The position numbers were made by a program, and so were the translations under genes. The notes beneath the pieces were generated by a model. The model searched no databases. It was not told where the DNA came from and saw only the letters and a program-made list of their open reading frames with translations. This document shows positions 5,058 through 11,035 of a stretch of DNA of 27,561 nt, one piece after another. The DNA comes from a virus: positions 1,327 through 28,887 of the IMG/VR virus record IMGVR_UViG_3300029448_000295; one strand, written 5' to 3'. Each line of letters begins with the position of its first letter. Position 1 is the stretch's first letter.

Positions 5058-5069
5058 AAGGAGAAAGTA

Positions 5070-5486
5070 ATGGTAAATACATTAGGAAGTCTAGCCGACT
5101 TTGATAGGCTATTTCTCGGCTTTGACCGAATGAAACATGAACTTGCCAATCACGGCACAACAGGAAACTATCCACGCTATAACATAGTTAAGAATGGCGA
5201 AGAACAGTATAGAATCGAAATGGATTTAGCTGGTTGGGATAAAAGTCAACTTACTATAAAGCAAGACGACAGAACTCTTACTGTTGAAGGTAGAGGCAAA
5301 GATAGTTTAGCTGATGACGAAAAGTTCATATTCAAAGGCATTTCGAGTAAAAACTTTCGTAGAATCTTTACTCTTGGCGAATATGTTAAGATAAAAGATG
5401 CTTCAATGGAAAACGGATTACTAGTAGTAAAACTAAGTATCGAAGTTCCAGATGAAGATAAACCTAAGTTTATTAATATTAATTAA
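5070..5486 (+). CDS. Small heat shock protein (Hsp20, alpha-crystallin type)
   Basis: The 138-aa protein carries an alpha-crystallin domain from about residue 38 to 125: YNIVKNGEEQYRIEMDLAGW, then LTIKQDDRTLTVEGRG, FRRIFTLGEYVKIKDASMEN, and the hallmark NGLLVVKL before a short C-terminal tail. Hsp20 proteins are ATP-independent holdases in the cytoplasm, and phages use them probably to keep virion or host proteins soluble during infection. ATG 5070 follows AAGGAG. It is transcribed from 4831 with a long leader bearing paired hairpins. Confidence 0.95.
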   Translation: MVNTLGSLADFDRLFLGFDRMKHELANHGTTGNYPRYNIVKNGEEQYRIEMDLAGWDKSQLTIKQDDRTLTVEGRGKDSLADDEKFIFKGISSKNFRRIFTLGEYVKIKDASMENGLLVVKLSIEVPDEDKPKFININ

Positions 5487-5497
5487 TTTAGACAGGG

Positions 5498-5535
5498 GTG
5501 GGGAATGTCAGTCGCGTACCAGCGCGTTTTCCCAC
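5498..5535 (+). other. Stable hairpin after hsp20
   Basis: GTGGGGAA (5498-5505) pairs with TTTTCCCAC (5528-5535) with one G-U pair, and inside it CGCG 5513-5516 pairs with CGCG 5523-5526. The following bases are TTATAACGG, so there is no terminator T run. It could be an RNA-processing or 3'-stabilising element. A 14-codon frame from ATG 5505 after GGGGTGGGG overlaps it. Confidence 0.6.
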
Positions 5536-5554
5536 TTATAACGGACTAGAGCAT

Positions 5555-5641
5555 ATGAAGTATATAATATATTATTCAATGATTGTAGTGATAGCGTTTT
5601 TAGCGGTATCGCTTCCTCTAGTATTTGGAATAAGCTATTAG
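5555..5641 (+). CDS. 28-residue single-span membrane peptide
   Basis: The frame encodes MKYIIYYSMIVVIAFLAVSL then PLVFGISY, hydrophobic almost throughout. The ribosome site is weak. It directly precedes the endolysin frame, whose upstream extension overlaps its last codons. It could be a small holin or pinholin candidate by position next to an endolysin; that is inference. Confidence 0.5.
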   Translation: MKYIIYYSMIVVIAFLAVSLPLVFGISY

Positions 5642-5696
5642 TATTCGATTAAAATGGATACTGTTAGCTTTAGTAGTAGGACTATTGGTAATAAAT

Positions 5697-6128
5697 ATGG
5701 TAATAAGTAATAAAGGCACAAGCCTAATAAAAGATTTTGAAGGGTTCAGAACTCATGCGTATCAAGACGCAGTTGGGGTCTGGACTATAGGGTATGGACA
5801 TACAAAAGGAGTCCAACCAAATGACATTATATCAGCTGCTCAAGGCGATAAAATGCTCTCAGAAGAACTAGCCGAGTATGAAAACTATGTAAATACTTTA
5901 GTTATAGTTCCTTTGCATCAACATCAGTTTGATGCATTAGTATCATGGACATACAATCTCGGACCAACAAACCTTAAAAGTTCAACCTTATTGAAGGTTT
6001 TAAATGAAGGTAAATATAATGAAGTGCCTGCACAGATACGCAGATGGAATAAAGCAGGCGGAAAAGAGCTTGAAGGATTAACAAGACGTAGAGAAGCAGA
6101 AGCTCAAATGTTTGCAGGAATGCAATGA
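5697..6128 (+). CDS. GH24 endolysin (T4/R21-type lysozyme), possible SAR form
   Basis: From ATG 5697 the product is 143 aa. It shows the GH24 triad with correct spacing: Glu15 in DFEGF, Asp24 in YQDAVG, Thr30 in WTIGYGHT. Later blocks LVSWTYNLG and GLTRRREAEAQMF also fit. It cleaves peptidoglycan for lysis. The same frame is open upstream to TAA 5631 and encodes a basic-hydrophobic stretch IRLKWILLALVVGLLVI, a good signal anchor, but with no ATG or GTG. Starting at ATT 5637/5643, CTG 5661 or TTG 5685 would give a signal-arrest-release endolysin; GGAA at 5627-5630 is spaced for ATT 5637. Confidence 0.93.
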   Translation: MVISNKGTSLIKDFEGFRTHAYQDAVGVWTIGYGHTKGVQPNDIISAAQGDKMLSEELAEYENYVNTLVIVPLHQHQFDALVSWTYNLGPTNLKSSTLLKVLNEGKYNEVPAQIRRWNKAGGKELEGLTRRREAEAQMFAGMQ

Positions 6129-6304
6129 AATTTATAGTAGAAGGTAAAGAAATAGAAGTATCAGACAGTTTACTTATGGTAGCTGGTGCTCATGCAGAAG
6201 AAAGAGGCATGACTTTAGAAGATTATATAGCTGAAGCCTTTACTATGTTAAAAGAAGATAAAAAAAGCGGTTGGGATGCAAACGGCTCTCCAGTAGAGGA
6301 CTAG
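6125..6304 (+). CDS. Hypothetical protein, 59 aa
   Basis: ATG 6125 overlaps the endolysin stop. The product is acidic with an N-terminal beta pair (KFIVEGKEIEVSD) and a helix (DYIAEAFTMLKED), then a polar tail (GWDANGSPVED). Its GAGG near the 3' end is the ribosome site for the IscA-like gene. No family recognised. Confidence 0.72.
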   Translation: MKFIVEGKEIEVSDSLLMVAGAHAEERGMTLEDYIAEAFTMLKEDKKSGWDANGSPVED

Positions 6305-6305
6305 T

Positions 6306-6617
6306 ATGGAAATGACACTAGGTGCGGCTAAAAAGCTAAGTAGTTTTGCTACTCCAGAAAAAGCTATACGATTAGCTATACAAGGAGGCGGCTGTGCAGG
6401 TTTTGAGTATAAGTTTGGAGAGATTCCAGTAGAAGATATAACAGAAGATGACTTTGTAATAGAAAAGTCTAATGCTAAAGTATATGTAGATGTTATAAGT
6501 GCAAATTATTTGCAAGGCGTAATAATAGATTGGATTGAAGATACATTTGGTTCACACTTTAAAATAAAAAATCCAAACGCTAAAACAACTTGTGGTTGTG
6601 GGAGTAGCTTTTCTTAA
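6306..6617 (+). CDS. A-type iron-sulfur carrier (IscA/HesB-like)
   Basis: The 103-aa protein has the three cysteines of the family: Cys30 in GGGCAGFEY, and Cys96 and Cys98 in CGCGSSF. Length and spacing fit IscA/ErpA. These proteins bind and hand on Fe-S clusters in the cytoplasm, and marine phages often carry one. ATG 6306 follows GAGG by six bases. Likely clients in this genome are unclear; host Fe-S proteins or the phage's iron enzymes are possible. Its stop overlaps the next ATG. Confidence 0.93.
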   Translation: MEMTLGAAKKLSSFATPEKAIRLAIQGGGCAGFEYKFGEIPVEDITEDDFVIEKSNAKVYVDVISANYLQGVIIDWIEDTFGSHFKIKNPNAKTTCGCGSSFS

Positions 6618-6748
6618 TGAATAAAAAAGATAAACCTATTAATATTCCACACACCATAGAATTTAACAAAAAGAAAAAACGAAACAAAGTAATAGAACTT
6701 TGGAATAAAATAAAGGTAAAAATACTGACATGGAAGACTATAAAATAG
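6617..6748 (+). CDS. Small basic protein, 43 aa
   Basis: ATG 6617 overlaps the previous TAA. The peptide contains FNKKKKRNKVIELWNKIKV; 14 of 43 residues are Lys or Arg. It overlaps the next gene by 19 bases. The basic amphipathic helix could bind nucleic acid or membrane. Support is from overlap and charge only. Confidence 0.55.
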   Translation: MNKKDKPINIPHTIEFNKKKKRNKVIELWNKIKVKILTWKTIK

Positions 6749-6924
6749 AAATACTTATAAATACAGAAGAAGTTGATGTAAAAAACGGTATTGGTAAATT
6801 TGCGCGTAGTTTGTATGAAAGATTTTATTTAGAGAAAGGAAATCTAAAAGTATATAGCTTTAGCGTAGAACCTTTTGACAGGGAAAAGGCAGAATATAAA
6901 TTCATAAAAGATATGGATAAGTAG
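6730..6924 (+). CDS. Hypothetical protein, 64 aa
   Basis: The frame starts inside the previous gene with a weak ribosome site. The product begins with a strand (YKIEILINTEEVDV), has a basic helix (GKFARSLYERFYLEKG) and a second strand (LKVYSFSVEPF). It is a small alpha/beta protein without a recognised family. Its stop lies in the first of two small hairpins before the next gene. Confidence 0.65.
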   Translation: MEDYKIEILINTEEVDVKNGIGKFARSLYERFYLEKGNLKVYSFSVEPFDREKAEYKFIKDMDK

Positions 6925-6948
6925 CTCGTAAGAGCTGTTCGGGAGAAC
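6923..6948 (+). promoter_or_regulatory. Two GNRA tetraloop hairpins over a ribosome site
   Basis: AGCTC-GTAA-GAGCT (6923-6936) and GTTC-GGGA-GAAC (6937-6948) lie back to back. Both loops are of GNRA type. The second contains the GGGAGA ribosome site for ATG 6953 in its loop and 3' arm. The pair could tune translation of the holin-like protein. Confidence 0.55.
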
Positions 6949-6952
6949 GACA

Positions 6953-7330
6953 ATGAATCAAGGAAGTAATCAATTCCAAGGTGATATGAGTCGAAACGAA
7001 GTTGAACTAGACTTAAATAAATTTATGGCTATGGTTCAAGAAATCGGCGAATTAAAAGCGAAGATTATGGAAATGGAAAATGAAAGAGAACCAGACAATC
7101 CATGGCAAAGATGGATATGGTTGTCTAACATGGTAGACGCTTGGAGAATATTCCCAAGAGCATTTTTAAGTATATATATGTTCTTGTTGTATTATTCTAC
7201 AATTTGGTTTATGGAACTACCAGACCCATCACTAGAACAATCTGGACTTATTAGTATTATAGTAGGTGCAGGAGCAGCATGGTTTGGCTTATATGCTGGA
7301 ACAGCCAAAGACAAAATCAATAGTAAGTAA
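6953..7330 (+). CDS. Two-span membrane protein, holin-like
   Basis: The 125-aa protein has an N-terminal polar helix ([19 protein letters not shown]) and two membrane spans: [18 protein letters not shown] at about 71-88 and [18 protein letters not shown] at about 99-116. It ends in a short charged tail. This layout (coiled coil, two spans, small size, near the endolysin) fits phage holins. It could also be an inner-membrane protein of another role. The ribosome site is GGGAGA inside a small hairpin. Confidence 0.75.
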   Translation: MNQGSNQFQGDMSRNEVELDLNKFMAMVQEIGELKAKIMEMENEREPDNPWQRWIWLSNMVDAWRIFPRAFLSIYMFLLYYSTIWFMELPDPSLEQSGLISIIVGAGAAWFGLYAGTAKDKINSK

Positions 7331-7340
7331 GGAAACACAT

Positions 7341-7583
7341 ATGAAAAACCGATTGATAGAAATAATTGCACAATCTATGGGCATTGATGAAATGGACATA
7401 AAAATGGAAAGCAATTTTATAAATGACTTAGGAGCAGACTCCTTAGACACAGTAGAACTAATTTTAGAGCTTGAAGATGAGTTTGGTATAGATATACCAG
7501 ATGAAAAAGCAGAGGATATGCATACAGTAGCTGATGTCTATAATTATTTGGATAATAATGTAGATGATACAGTCATACGATAA
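7341..7583 (+). CDS. acpP: Acyl carrier protein
   Basis: ATG 7341 follows AAGGAAAC; the longer frame from 7266 lies inside the preceding gene. The 80-aa acidic protein has the carrier-protein hallmark [20 protein letters not shown] with Ser34 as the phosphopantetheine site, then [19 protein letters not shown]. Host AcpS would be expected to convert it to the holo form. ACPs carry acyl chains in fatty-acid and lipid synthesis. A phage ACP is unusual, and no other acyl enzyme is present here. The gene overlaps the following oxygenase by 20 bases. Confidence 0.95.
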   Translation: MKNRLIEIIAQSMGIDEMDIKMESNFINDLGADSLDTVELILELEDEFGIDIPDEKAEDMHTVADVYNYLDNNVDDTVIR

Positions 7584-8106
7584 TATTCTAGCAGAAGATT
7601 TACGCTCTGATATTTATTTGATGGCTATTACAGCCGACTATCAGATTGGTTGGGACGACAGTTCTGTGTTTGAACACAGACAGTTTCCTTGCCTGCATCA
7701 TATGATATCAAAAGAAAAGTGGGAACAGTTAGATTTGATTAATAGGATACAAAACCTCGAACTCAGAAATCAATTAGAAGAATTAAGTTTTGTATCGGCT
7801 ACAATCAATTTGGCTGTTCCTTCTTCTATTCAATTCCAACACACCCACCCTCAAAAATTTACCCTGCTCTATTATATAAATATGGAGTGGAAGCCTGAGT
7901 ATTATGGTGAAACACTTTTCTTTAATGACTTAGGTACTGAAGTAGAATATACAAGTATCTTTAAGCCAGGTAGAATGGTATTCTTTGACGGAAATATCCC
8001 ACACACAATAAGACCTTCATCACATATAGCGCCTCAATATAGGTTTACTTTGTTTGCGAGCTTTAATGAAAAGAACTTTATTGAGCAAGCAAAAAATAGT
8101 TCTTGA
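7564..8106 (+). CDS. 2OG-Fe(II) oxygenase-like protein with altered metal motif
   Basis: The 180-aa product has the prolyl-4-hydroxylase-type core: [20 protein letters not shown] (about 100-119), [18 protein letters not shown] (about 134-151) with distal His147, and Arg160 in YRFTLF for 2-oxoglutarate. Where HxD is expected the sequence reads His93-Thr-His95, so the carboxylate ligand appears replaced by His. It may use another ligand, a different reaction, or be inactive. The ATG lies inside the ACP gene, so the two are coupled. The C-terminal KNSS and stop are encoded by the promoter segment at 8103. Confidence 0.82.
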   Translation: MIQSYDNILAEDLRSDIYLMAITADYQIGWDDSSVFEHRQFPCLHHMISKEKWEQLDLINRIQNLELRNQLEELSFVSATINLAVPSSIQFQHTHPQKFTLLYYINMEWKPEYYGETLFFNDLGTEVEYTSIFKPGRMVFFDGNIPHTIRPSSHIAPQYRFTLFASFNEKNFIEQAKNSS

Positions 8107-8131
8107 CATCTCTTGTAAATTTTAGTATAAT
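8103..8131 (+). promoter_or_regulatory. Consensus sigma70 promoter overlapping the upstream stop
   Basis: TTGACA 8103-8108 and TATAAT 8126-8131, spacer 17. The TGA stop of the oxygenase (8104-8106) is part of the -35 box. Upstream AAAAATAGTTC is shared with the promoters at 4831 and 13525. Six bases separate the -10 box from ATG 8138, which predicts a leaderless message. Confidence 0.95.
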
Positions 8132-8137
8132 ATAATA

Positions 8138-8332
8138 ATGAAAAATAAAAATATTAAAGATAAATTTATGATATGGGCTAGATGTCTCTATGATGAAAAC
8201 TGCTTAGAAAGACACAGTCATGGTCAACAGCAGTATAGAACATTTGATGTTTATTTCAAAAAACACGAAGATTGGTTATGGAATAAGTATCAAGTAGAAA
8301 GTAAAGAAACAACTAGTTTATACTTATCGTGA
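8138..8332 (+). CDS. Hypothetical protein on a leaderless message, 64 aa
   Basis: ATG 8138 is exactly where transcription from 8103-8131 should begin. No Shine-Dalgarno sequence can precede it. The product is charged, with several His, Trp and Cys residues (MIWARCLYDENCLERHSHGQ; WLWNKYQVE) and no known motif. Its end overlaps the next gene as GTGA. Confidence 0.8.
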   Translation: MKNKNIKDKFMIWARCLYDENCLERHSHGQQQYRTFDVYFKKHEDWLWNKYQVESKETTSLYLS

Positions 8333-8550
8333 ATTTTAACCATTTAGAAGAAACAGGTGAAACTTATTTAGAACACCTGTGGTGTACTATTAAATATTCT
8401 TTATTATTTGTAGGGTTAGCTATGATTATTTTAATACATGGTTTAATACCTTTCATATTAACTACAACCGCTAGTAAGAAAATTAAATCTTTAAATGATG
8501 AACTTACTTGCAGAAAATCCCCCCAAACTCATCAAACTCATGACAAATGA
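8329..8550 (+). CDS. Membrane protein of the DUF6356-like type, 73 aa
   Basis: The gene starts at GTG 8329, overlapping the previous TGA. The pattern HLEETGETYLEHLWCTIKYS, a membrane span (LLFVGLAMIILIHGLIPFIL), then TTTASKKIKSLND agrees with the small DUF6356 family as I remember it (HL-x-E-x-GxTYxEHL, HxxxPFxxxTTAS). Its function is unknown. The C-terminal tail is polar. Confidence 0.78.
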   Translation: MNFNHLEETGETYLEHLWCTIKYSLLFVGLAMIILIHGLIPFILTTTASKKIKSLNDELTCRKSPQTHQTHDK

Positions 8551-8641
8551 AGAACATAAAAATGATTTTTATAGAAAAGGCTTTTGGATATGCCTTGTTT
8601 ATGTGCTATGGGATACTTTTACGGCATTAGGAATAATTTAG
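8540..8641 (+). CDS. 33-residue membrane peptide
   Basis: The frame begins inside the preceding gene and ends at TAG 8639-8641. Residues about 14-33 are hydrophobic (GFWICLVYVLWDTFTALGII). There is no clear ribosome site; coupling is assumed. The following gene's GGAGAA begins at this stop. Confidence 0.5.
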   Translation: MTNEEHKNDFYRKGFWICLVYVLWDTFTALGII

Positions 8642-8651
8642 GAGAACTAAA

Positions 8652-9002
8652 ATGGTTGAGTTCATAGATAACTACAACCCCCCTTTAAACTACAAACCAA
8701 TGAAAGAAGAAAAGAAAACATATACATTCAATGAAAACCAAGTATTAGCTCGAGCTCATGAATATATTTCAACGACATATAATAAACACTATGCTCAAGG
8801 AAATATACAAGCAACAGAGTTTATAAATGCAAATGGTCTTGGAGAGGGGTTTTGTTTAGGCAATATAATAAAGTATGTACAACGTTATGGTAAAAAGGGA
8901 AAAAACTATAAAGATAGAGAAAGAGACCTTTTTAAAATAATACACTATGCAGTTATATTATTGCATGAATTAGAACAAACAGAAGGCAAAGGAAAATTTT
9001 AA
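8652..9002 (+). CDS. DUF3310-type protein, 116 aa
   Basis: GGAGAA precedes ATG 8652. After a polar N-terminus, residues about 45-110 carry the family pattern: GFCLGNIIKYVQRYGKKGK, RERDLFKIIHYAVILLHELE. This F-C-L-GN-x-x-KY-x-x-R-x-GKK block is typical of DUF3310, common in phages and sometimes labelled nucleotide-kinase-like without firm biochemical proof. All-helical and cytoplasmic. Confidence 0.82.
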   Translation: MVEFIDNYNPPLNYKPMKEEKKTYTFNENQVLARAHEYISTTYNKHYAQGNIQATEFINANGLGEGFCLGNIIKYVQRYGKKGKNYKDRERDLFKIIHYAVILLHELEQTEGKGKF

Positions 9003-9029
9003 CAGAAAGGGCAAGTATGAGAAAATTTT

Positions 9030-9302
9030 ATGGAATTATCAGATATACCCGTTTGGCAATGGGTAGTAGCTCTTTGGGCTTCAACTTGGGTTATAGTAGT
9101 ATTTAGAACTTGGAGTAGAATAGTTTGGTTACTACAAGCCTCAGCTCCCAGACACAAAATGTTAGAACAACCTTTTTTACATTGGGTAGTGTATGCTATA
9201 TGTATAAATTTTGTATTACCTCTTATGGGTATATCCATAGTTTTATATGATGAAAAAAGAGACCAATGGGTAAAAGCATATGTTACTGCCTTAATGAGGT
9301 AA
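9030..9302 (+). CDS. Two-span membrane protein, 90 aa
   Basis: Two hydrophobic helices are evident (WVVALWASTWVIVVF at about 11-25; WVVYAICINFVLPLMGISIV at about 52-71), separated by a basic loop. The ribosome site is poor: AAAGGG at 9006-9010 is closer to an out-of-frame ATG at 9017 that opens 29 codons. That short frame may act as a leader or be spurious. Function unknown. Confidence 0.72.
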   Translation: MELSDIPVWQWVVALWASTWVIVVFRTWSRIVWLLQASAPRHKMLEQPFLHWVVYAICINFVLPLMGISIVLYDEKRDQWVKAYVTALMR

Positions 9303-9321
9303 AGCAACAAAAAAATAATCC

Positions 9322-9350
9322 TTGACAACGCCTTATTATTTTGTTATAAT
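9322..9350 (+). promoter_or_regulatory. Consensus sigma70 promoter
   Basis: TTGACA 9322-9327 and TATAAT 9345-9350, spacer 17, with an A-rich stretch upstream. The leader of about 24 bases carries AAAGGAG, so the 145-aa HTH gene has a normal ribosome site. Confidence 0.94.
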
Positions 9351-9380
9351 AAATAATAAAAAATCAAGAAAGGAGTCGCA

Positions 9381-9818
9381 ATGGGCGATAGATTTTATCA
9401 ACAACAGCTAGATAAGTATGGGACTTGTCCCGGCTTTACTGGCACAAAACGGAGAAGAAGAGTGGCTTGGACAGATGAAAGCAAAGCAGAAGCTGTAGAA
9501 ATGTATACAGCAGCAGAACCAACTCCAGAAACAAGTATGGAAGTGGTCAAAGAAATAGCCGATGAGCTCAATGAGAGCCCAAATGGCGTAAGAATGATAC
9601 TAACACGAGCAGGTGTATATGTTAAGAAAACACCAGCAAGTGGCGGATCTAAATCTAACGGAACTGGCGGTGGTCGAGTAAGCAAAGCAGATGCTCAAGA
9701 AGCATTAAGCGCAGCTTTACAAGATGCTGGCATGGAAGTAGATGATAGCATTATTAGTAAACTAACTGGTAAAGCAGCAGTTTACCTTACAGGCATAGTA
9801 GAAAAACTAAATAGTTAA
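9381..9818 (+). CDS. HTH DNA-binding protein, 145 aa
   Basis: AAAGGAG precedes ATG 9381. The basic segment KRRRRVAW (about 23-30) leads into the HTH module: WTDESKAEAVEMY, VVKEIADELNESPNGVRMIL, TRAGVYVKK. A Gly/Ser linker (SGGSKSNGTGGG) follows, then a C-terminal helical domain (SKADAQEALSAALQDAG, LTGKAAVYLTGIVEKL). It is a full-length paralogue of the 108-aa protein at 1801, which has the same two parts. It has its own consensus promoter and optimal ribosome site, so it should be well expressed. Role as transcription or genome-binding factor is inferred. Confidence 0.88.
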   Translation: MGDRFYQQQLDKYGTCPGFTGTKRRRRVAWTDESKAEAVEMYTAAEPTPETSMEVVKEIADELNESPNGVRMILTRAGVYVKKTPASGGSKSNGTGGGRVSKADAQEALSAALQDAGMEVDDSIISKLTGKAAVYLTGIVEKLNS

Positions 9819-9870
9819 ATACGTACCATTACAGACAGAAAGAGTTTTCTTTATGTAATGGAGTATTTAA
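9815..9870 (+). promoter_or_regulatory. Long hairpin covering the ribosome site of the next gene
   Basis: Three stacked stems fill the intergenic space: TTAAATAC 9815-9822 with GTATTTAA 9863-9870 (8 bp), CCATTAC 9826-9832 with GTAATGG 9855-9861 (7 bp), and AGAAA 9837-9841 with TTTCT 9846-9850 (5 bp). The GGAG site at 9860-9863 lies in the 3' arm, and the GTG start (9871) is the next base after the hairpin. No T run follows. Translation of 9871-10137 should be blocked unless the structure opens. Confidence 0.75.
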
Positions 9871-10137
9871 GTGGAAAAAAGCAAATTCAAGGACATAGTC
9901 CAAGAATATGGCGATGCCGTAATAACTTATAGAAGTACAAATTCTAAAAAGTTAAAATATAATGTATGTACTTTAGATTTTGATAACAAGTATATCCAAA
10001 CAAAGAAAAATAGAGCAAAAGAGTCTAATGATACTGTTTTGCTCTTTTGTTGGGATACTGATTCATATAGATTACTAAAACCTTCGAACGTAACACATAT
10101 CGTTCCTCTACAAAGTATTTTGAGGAACAGAAAATGA
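9871..10137 (+). CDS. Small beta-barrel protein, SH3-like
   Basis: GTG 9871 follows GGAG (9860-9863). The 88-aa product has alternating strands (DAVITYRST, KLKYNVCTLDFD, TVLLFCWDTDSYRLLKP, VTHIVPL). The order of strands, and a W-D-x-D-x-x-S/YR stretch near the end, match small phage proteins labelled as SH3 beta-barrel fold as I recall. No catalytic motif. Expression is probably gated by the hairpin covering its ribosome site. The stop overlaps the PC4-like gene start. Confidence 0.72.
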   Translation: MEKSKFKDIVQEYGDAVITYRSTNSKKLKYNVCTLDFDNKYIQTKKNRAKESNDTVLLFCWDTDSYRLLKPSNVTHIVPLQSILRNRK

Positions 10138-10436
10138 AGTTATACGAAGCACCTGAAATATATGAAAAAATAATATCAGAAAAAGAAAATGGTACAGAAC
10201 AGATCAGACTAACTATCAATGAGTTTAGAGGTGTAGAATACTTACATCTTAGAAAGTATTACTTAGATTTCGAGGGTGATTTCAAACCTTCGAAAGATGG
10301 GGTAGCTATGTCTCTAGATTTTGAGAACTCGAAAGCATTGTTTGAGGGTTTAGTAGAGATTTTGTCCCTAGCAGAAGCTAAACAGATACTCGAAACTCAC
10401 TTCAAAGATATTTTAGATAAAATTTACCTTAACTAA
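10134..10436 (+). CDS. PC4/Sub1-like ssDNA-binding protein
   Basis: The 100-aa product matches the transcription coactivator p15/PC4 fold: QIRLTINEFRGVEYLHLRKY, YLDFEGDFKPSKDGVAMSL, and a C-terminal helix. The pairs FRGVEYLHLRKYY and GDFKPSKDGVAMSL align with FRIDVREYWMD and GEMKPGRKGISL of human PC4. PC4 proteins are dimers that bind single-stranded or melted DNA. In a phage this could act at replication forks or melted promoters. ATG 10134 overlaps the preceding TGA. Confidence 0.8.
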   Translation: MKLYEAPEIYEKIISEKENGTEQIRLTINEFRGVEYLHLRKYYLDFEGDFKPSKDGVAMSLDFENSKALFEGLVEILSLAEAKQILETHFKDILDKIYLN

Positions 10437-10445
10437 AAATATGAC

Positions 10446-10474
10446 TTGACAAATCCCTTAAATTTGTGTATAAT
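10446..10474 (+). promoter_or_regulatory. Consensus sigma70 promoter
   Basis: TTGACA 10446-10451 and TATAAT 10469-10474, spacer 17. Six bases (ATTCAT) then ATG 10481, so the message is predicted to be leaderless. Confidence 0.95.
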
Positions 10475-10480
10475 ATTCAT

Positions 10481-11035
10481 ATGAATATTTTTATACTAGA
10501 CAACGACATCAACAAGTGTGCCGAAAACCATGTGGACAAACATGTAGTAAAAATGCCATTGGAGTCAGCACAAATGTTATGTACAGTTCATTGGATACAA
10601 AAATTTATAGGTTATACACCTAGAAAAATAAATTCTGATGAATTAGCTATCCTTAGAGAAGCAAAGAAAATAACACCAAGACCCTATCCCTATTTGCCAG
10701 CAATGCCAAATCACCCATGTACAATCTGGGTGAGGGAATCGCTTGACAATTACGAATGGCTCTATGTGTTAGCTCTTGCACTCAATGATGAGTATGGCTA
10801 CCGATACGGTGGTAAATCGCATAAGTCTGTTGAACAGGTAGTATTAAAACTACCAGAAATAGACTTACCGAGAAAGGGGCTTACTCCCTTTGCTCAGGCA
10901 ATGCCTGATGAGTATAAAAACGAAGACGCAGTTGTAGCGTACAGAGAATACTACAATAATGACAAATATAATCTTTTCTCATGGAAAGGCAGGGAGGTAC
11001 CAAAATGGGCGAATGGAACAGTAACGAAGACTTAA
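10481..11035 (+). CDS. Conserved phage protein with DKHVVKM motif, 184 aa
   Basis: ATG 10481 sits at the predicted +1; a longer frame from GTG 10466 overlaps the -10 box and is rejected. Motifs in order: FILDNDINKCAENHVDKHVV then KM (residues about 3-24), NHPCTIWVRESLDNYEWLY, EYGYRYGGKSHKS, LTPFAQAMPDEYK, and a C-terminal YYNNDKYNLFSWKGREVPKW. I remember this arrangement as widespread in marine phages and some bacteria, usually unannotated. The conserved His, Cys, Asp and Lys suggest an enzyme. It overlaps the ligase start by 31 bases. Confidence 0.85.
   Translation: MNIFILDNDINKCAENHVDKHVVKMPLESAQMLCTVHWIQKFIGYTPRKINSDELAILREAKKITPRPYPYLPAMPNHPCTIWVRESLDNYEWLYVLALALNDEYGYRYGGKSHKSVEQVVLKLPEIDLPRKGLTPFAQAMPDEYKNEDAVVAYREYYNNDKYNLFSWKGREVPKWANGTVTKT

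Noticed and set aside
9017-9106. 29-codon frame from ATG 9017 with a fair AAAGGG site
   Set aside because: Product shows no domain and lies across the start of a clear membrane protein in another frame; kept only as a possible leader.
10744-10749. TTGACA inside the 184-aa gene
   Set aside because: No TATAAT-like box at 16-18 bases; a chance -35 match.
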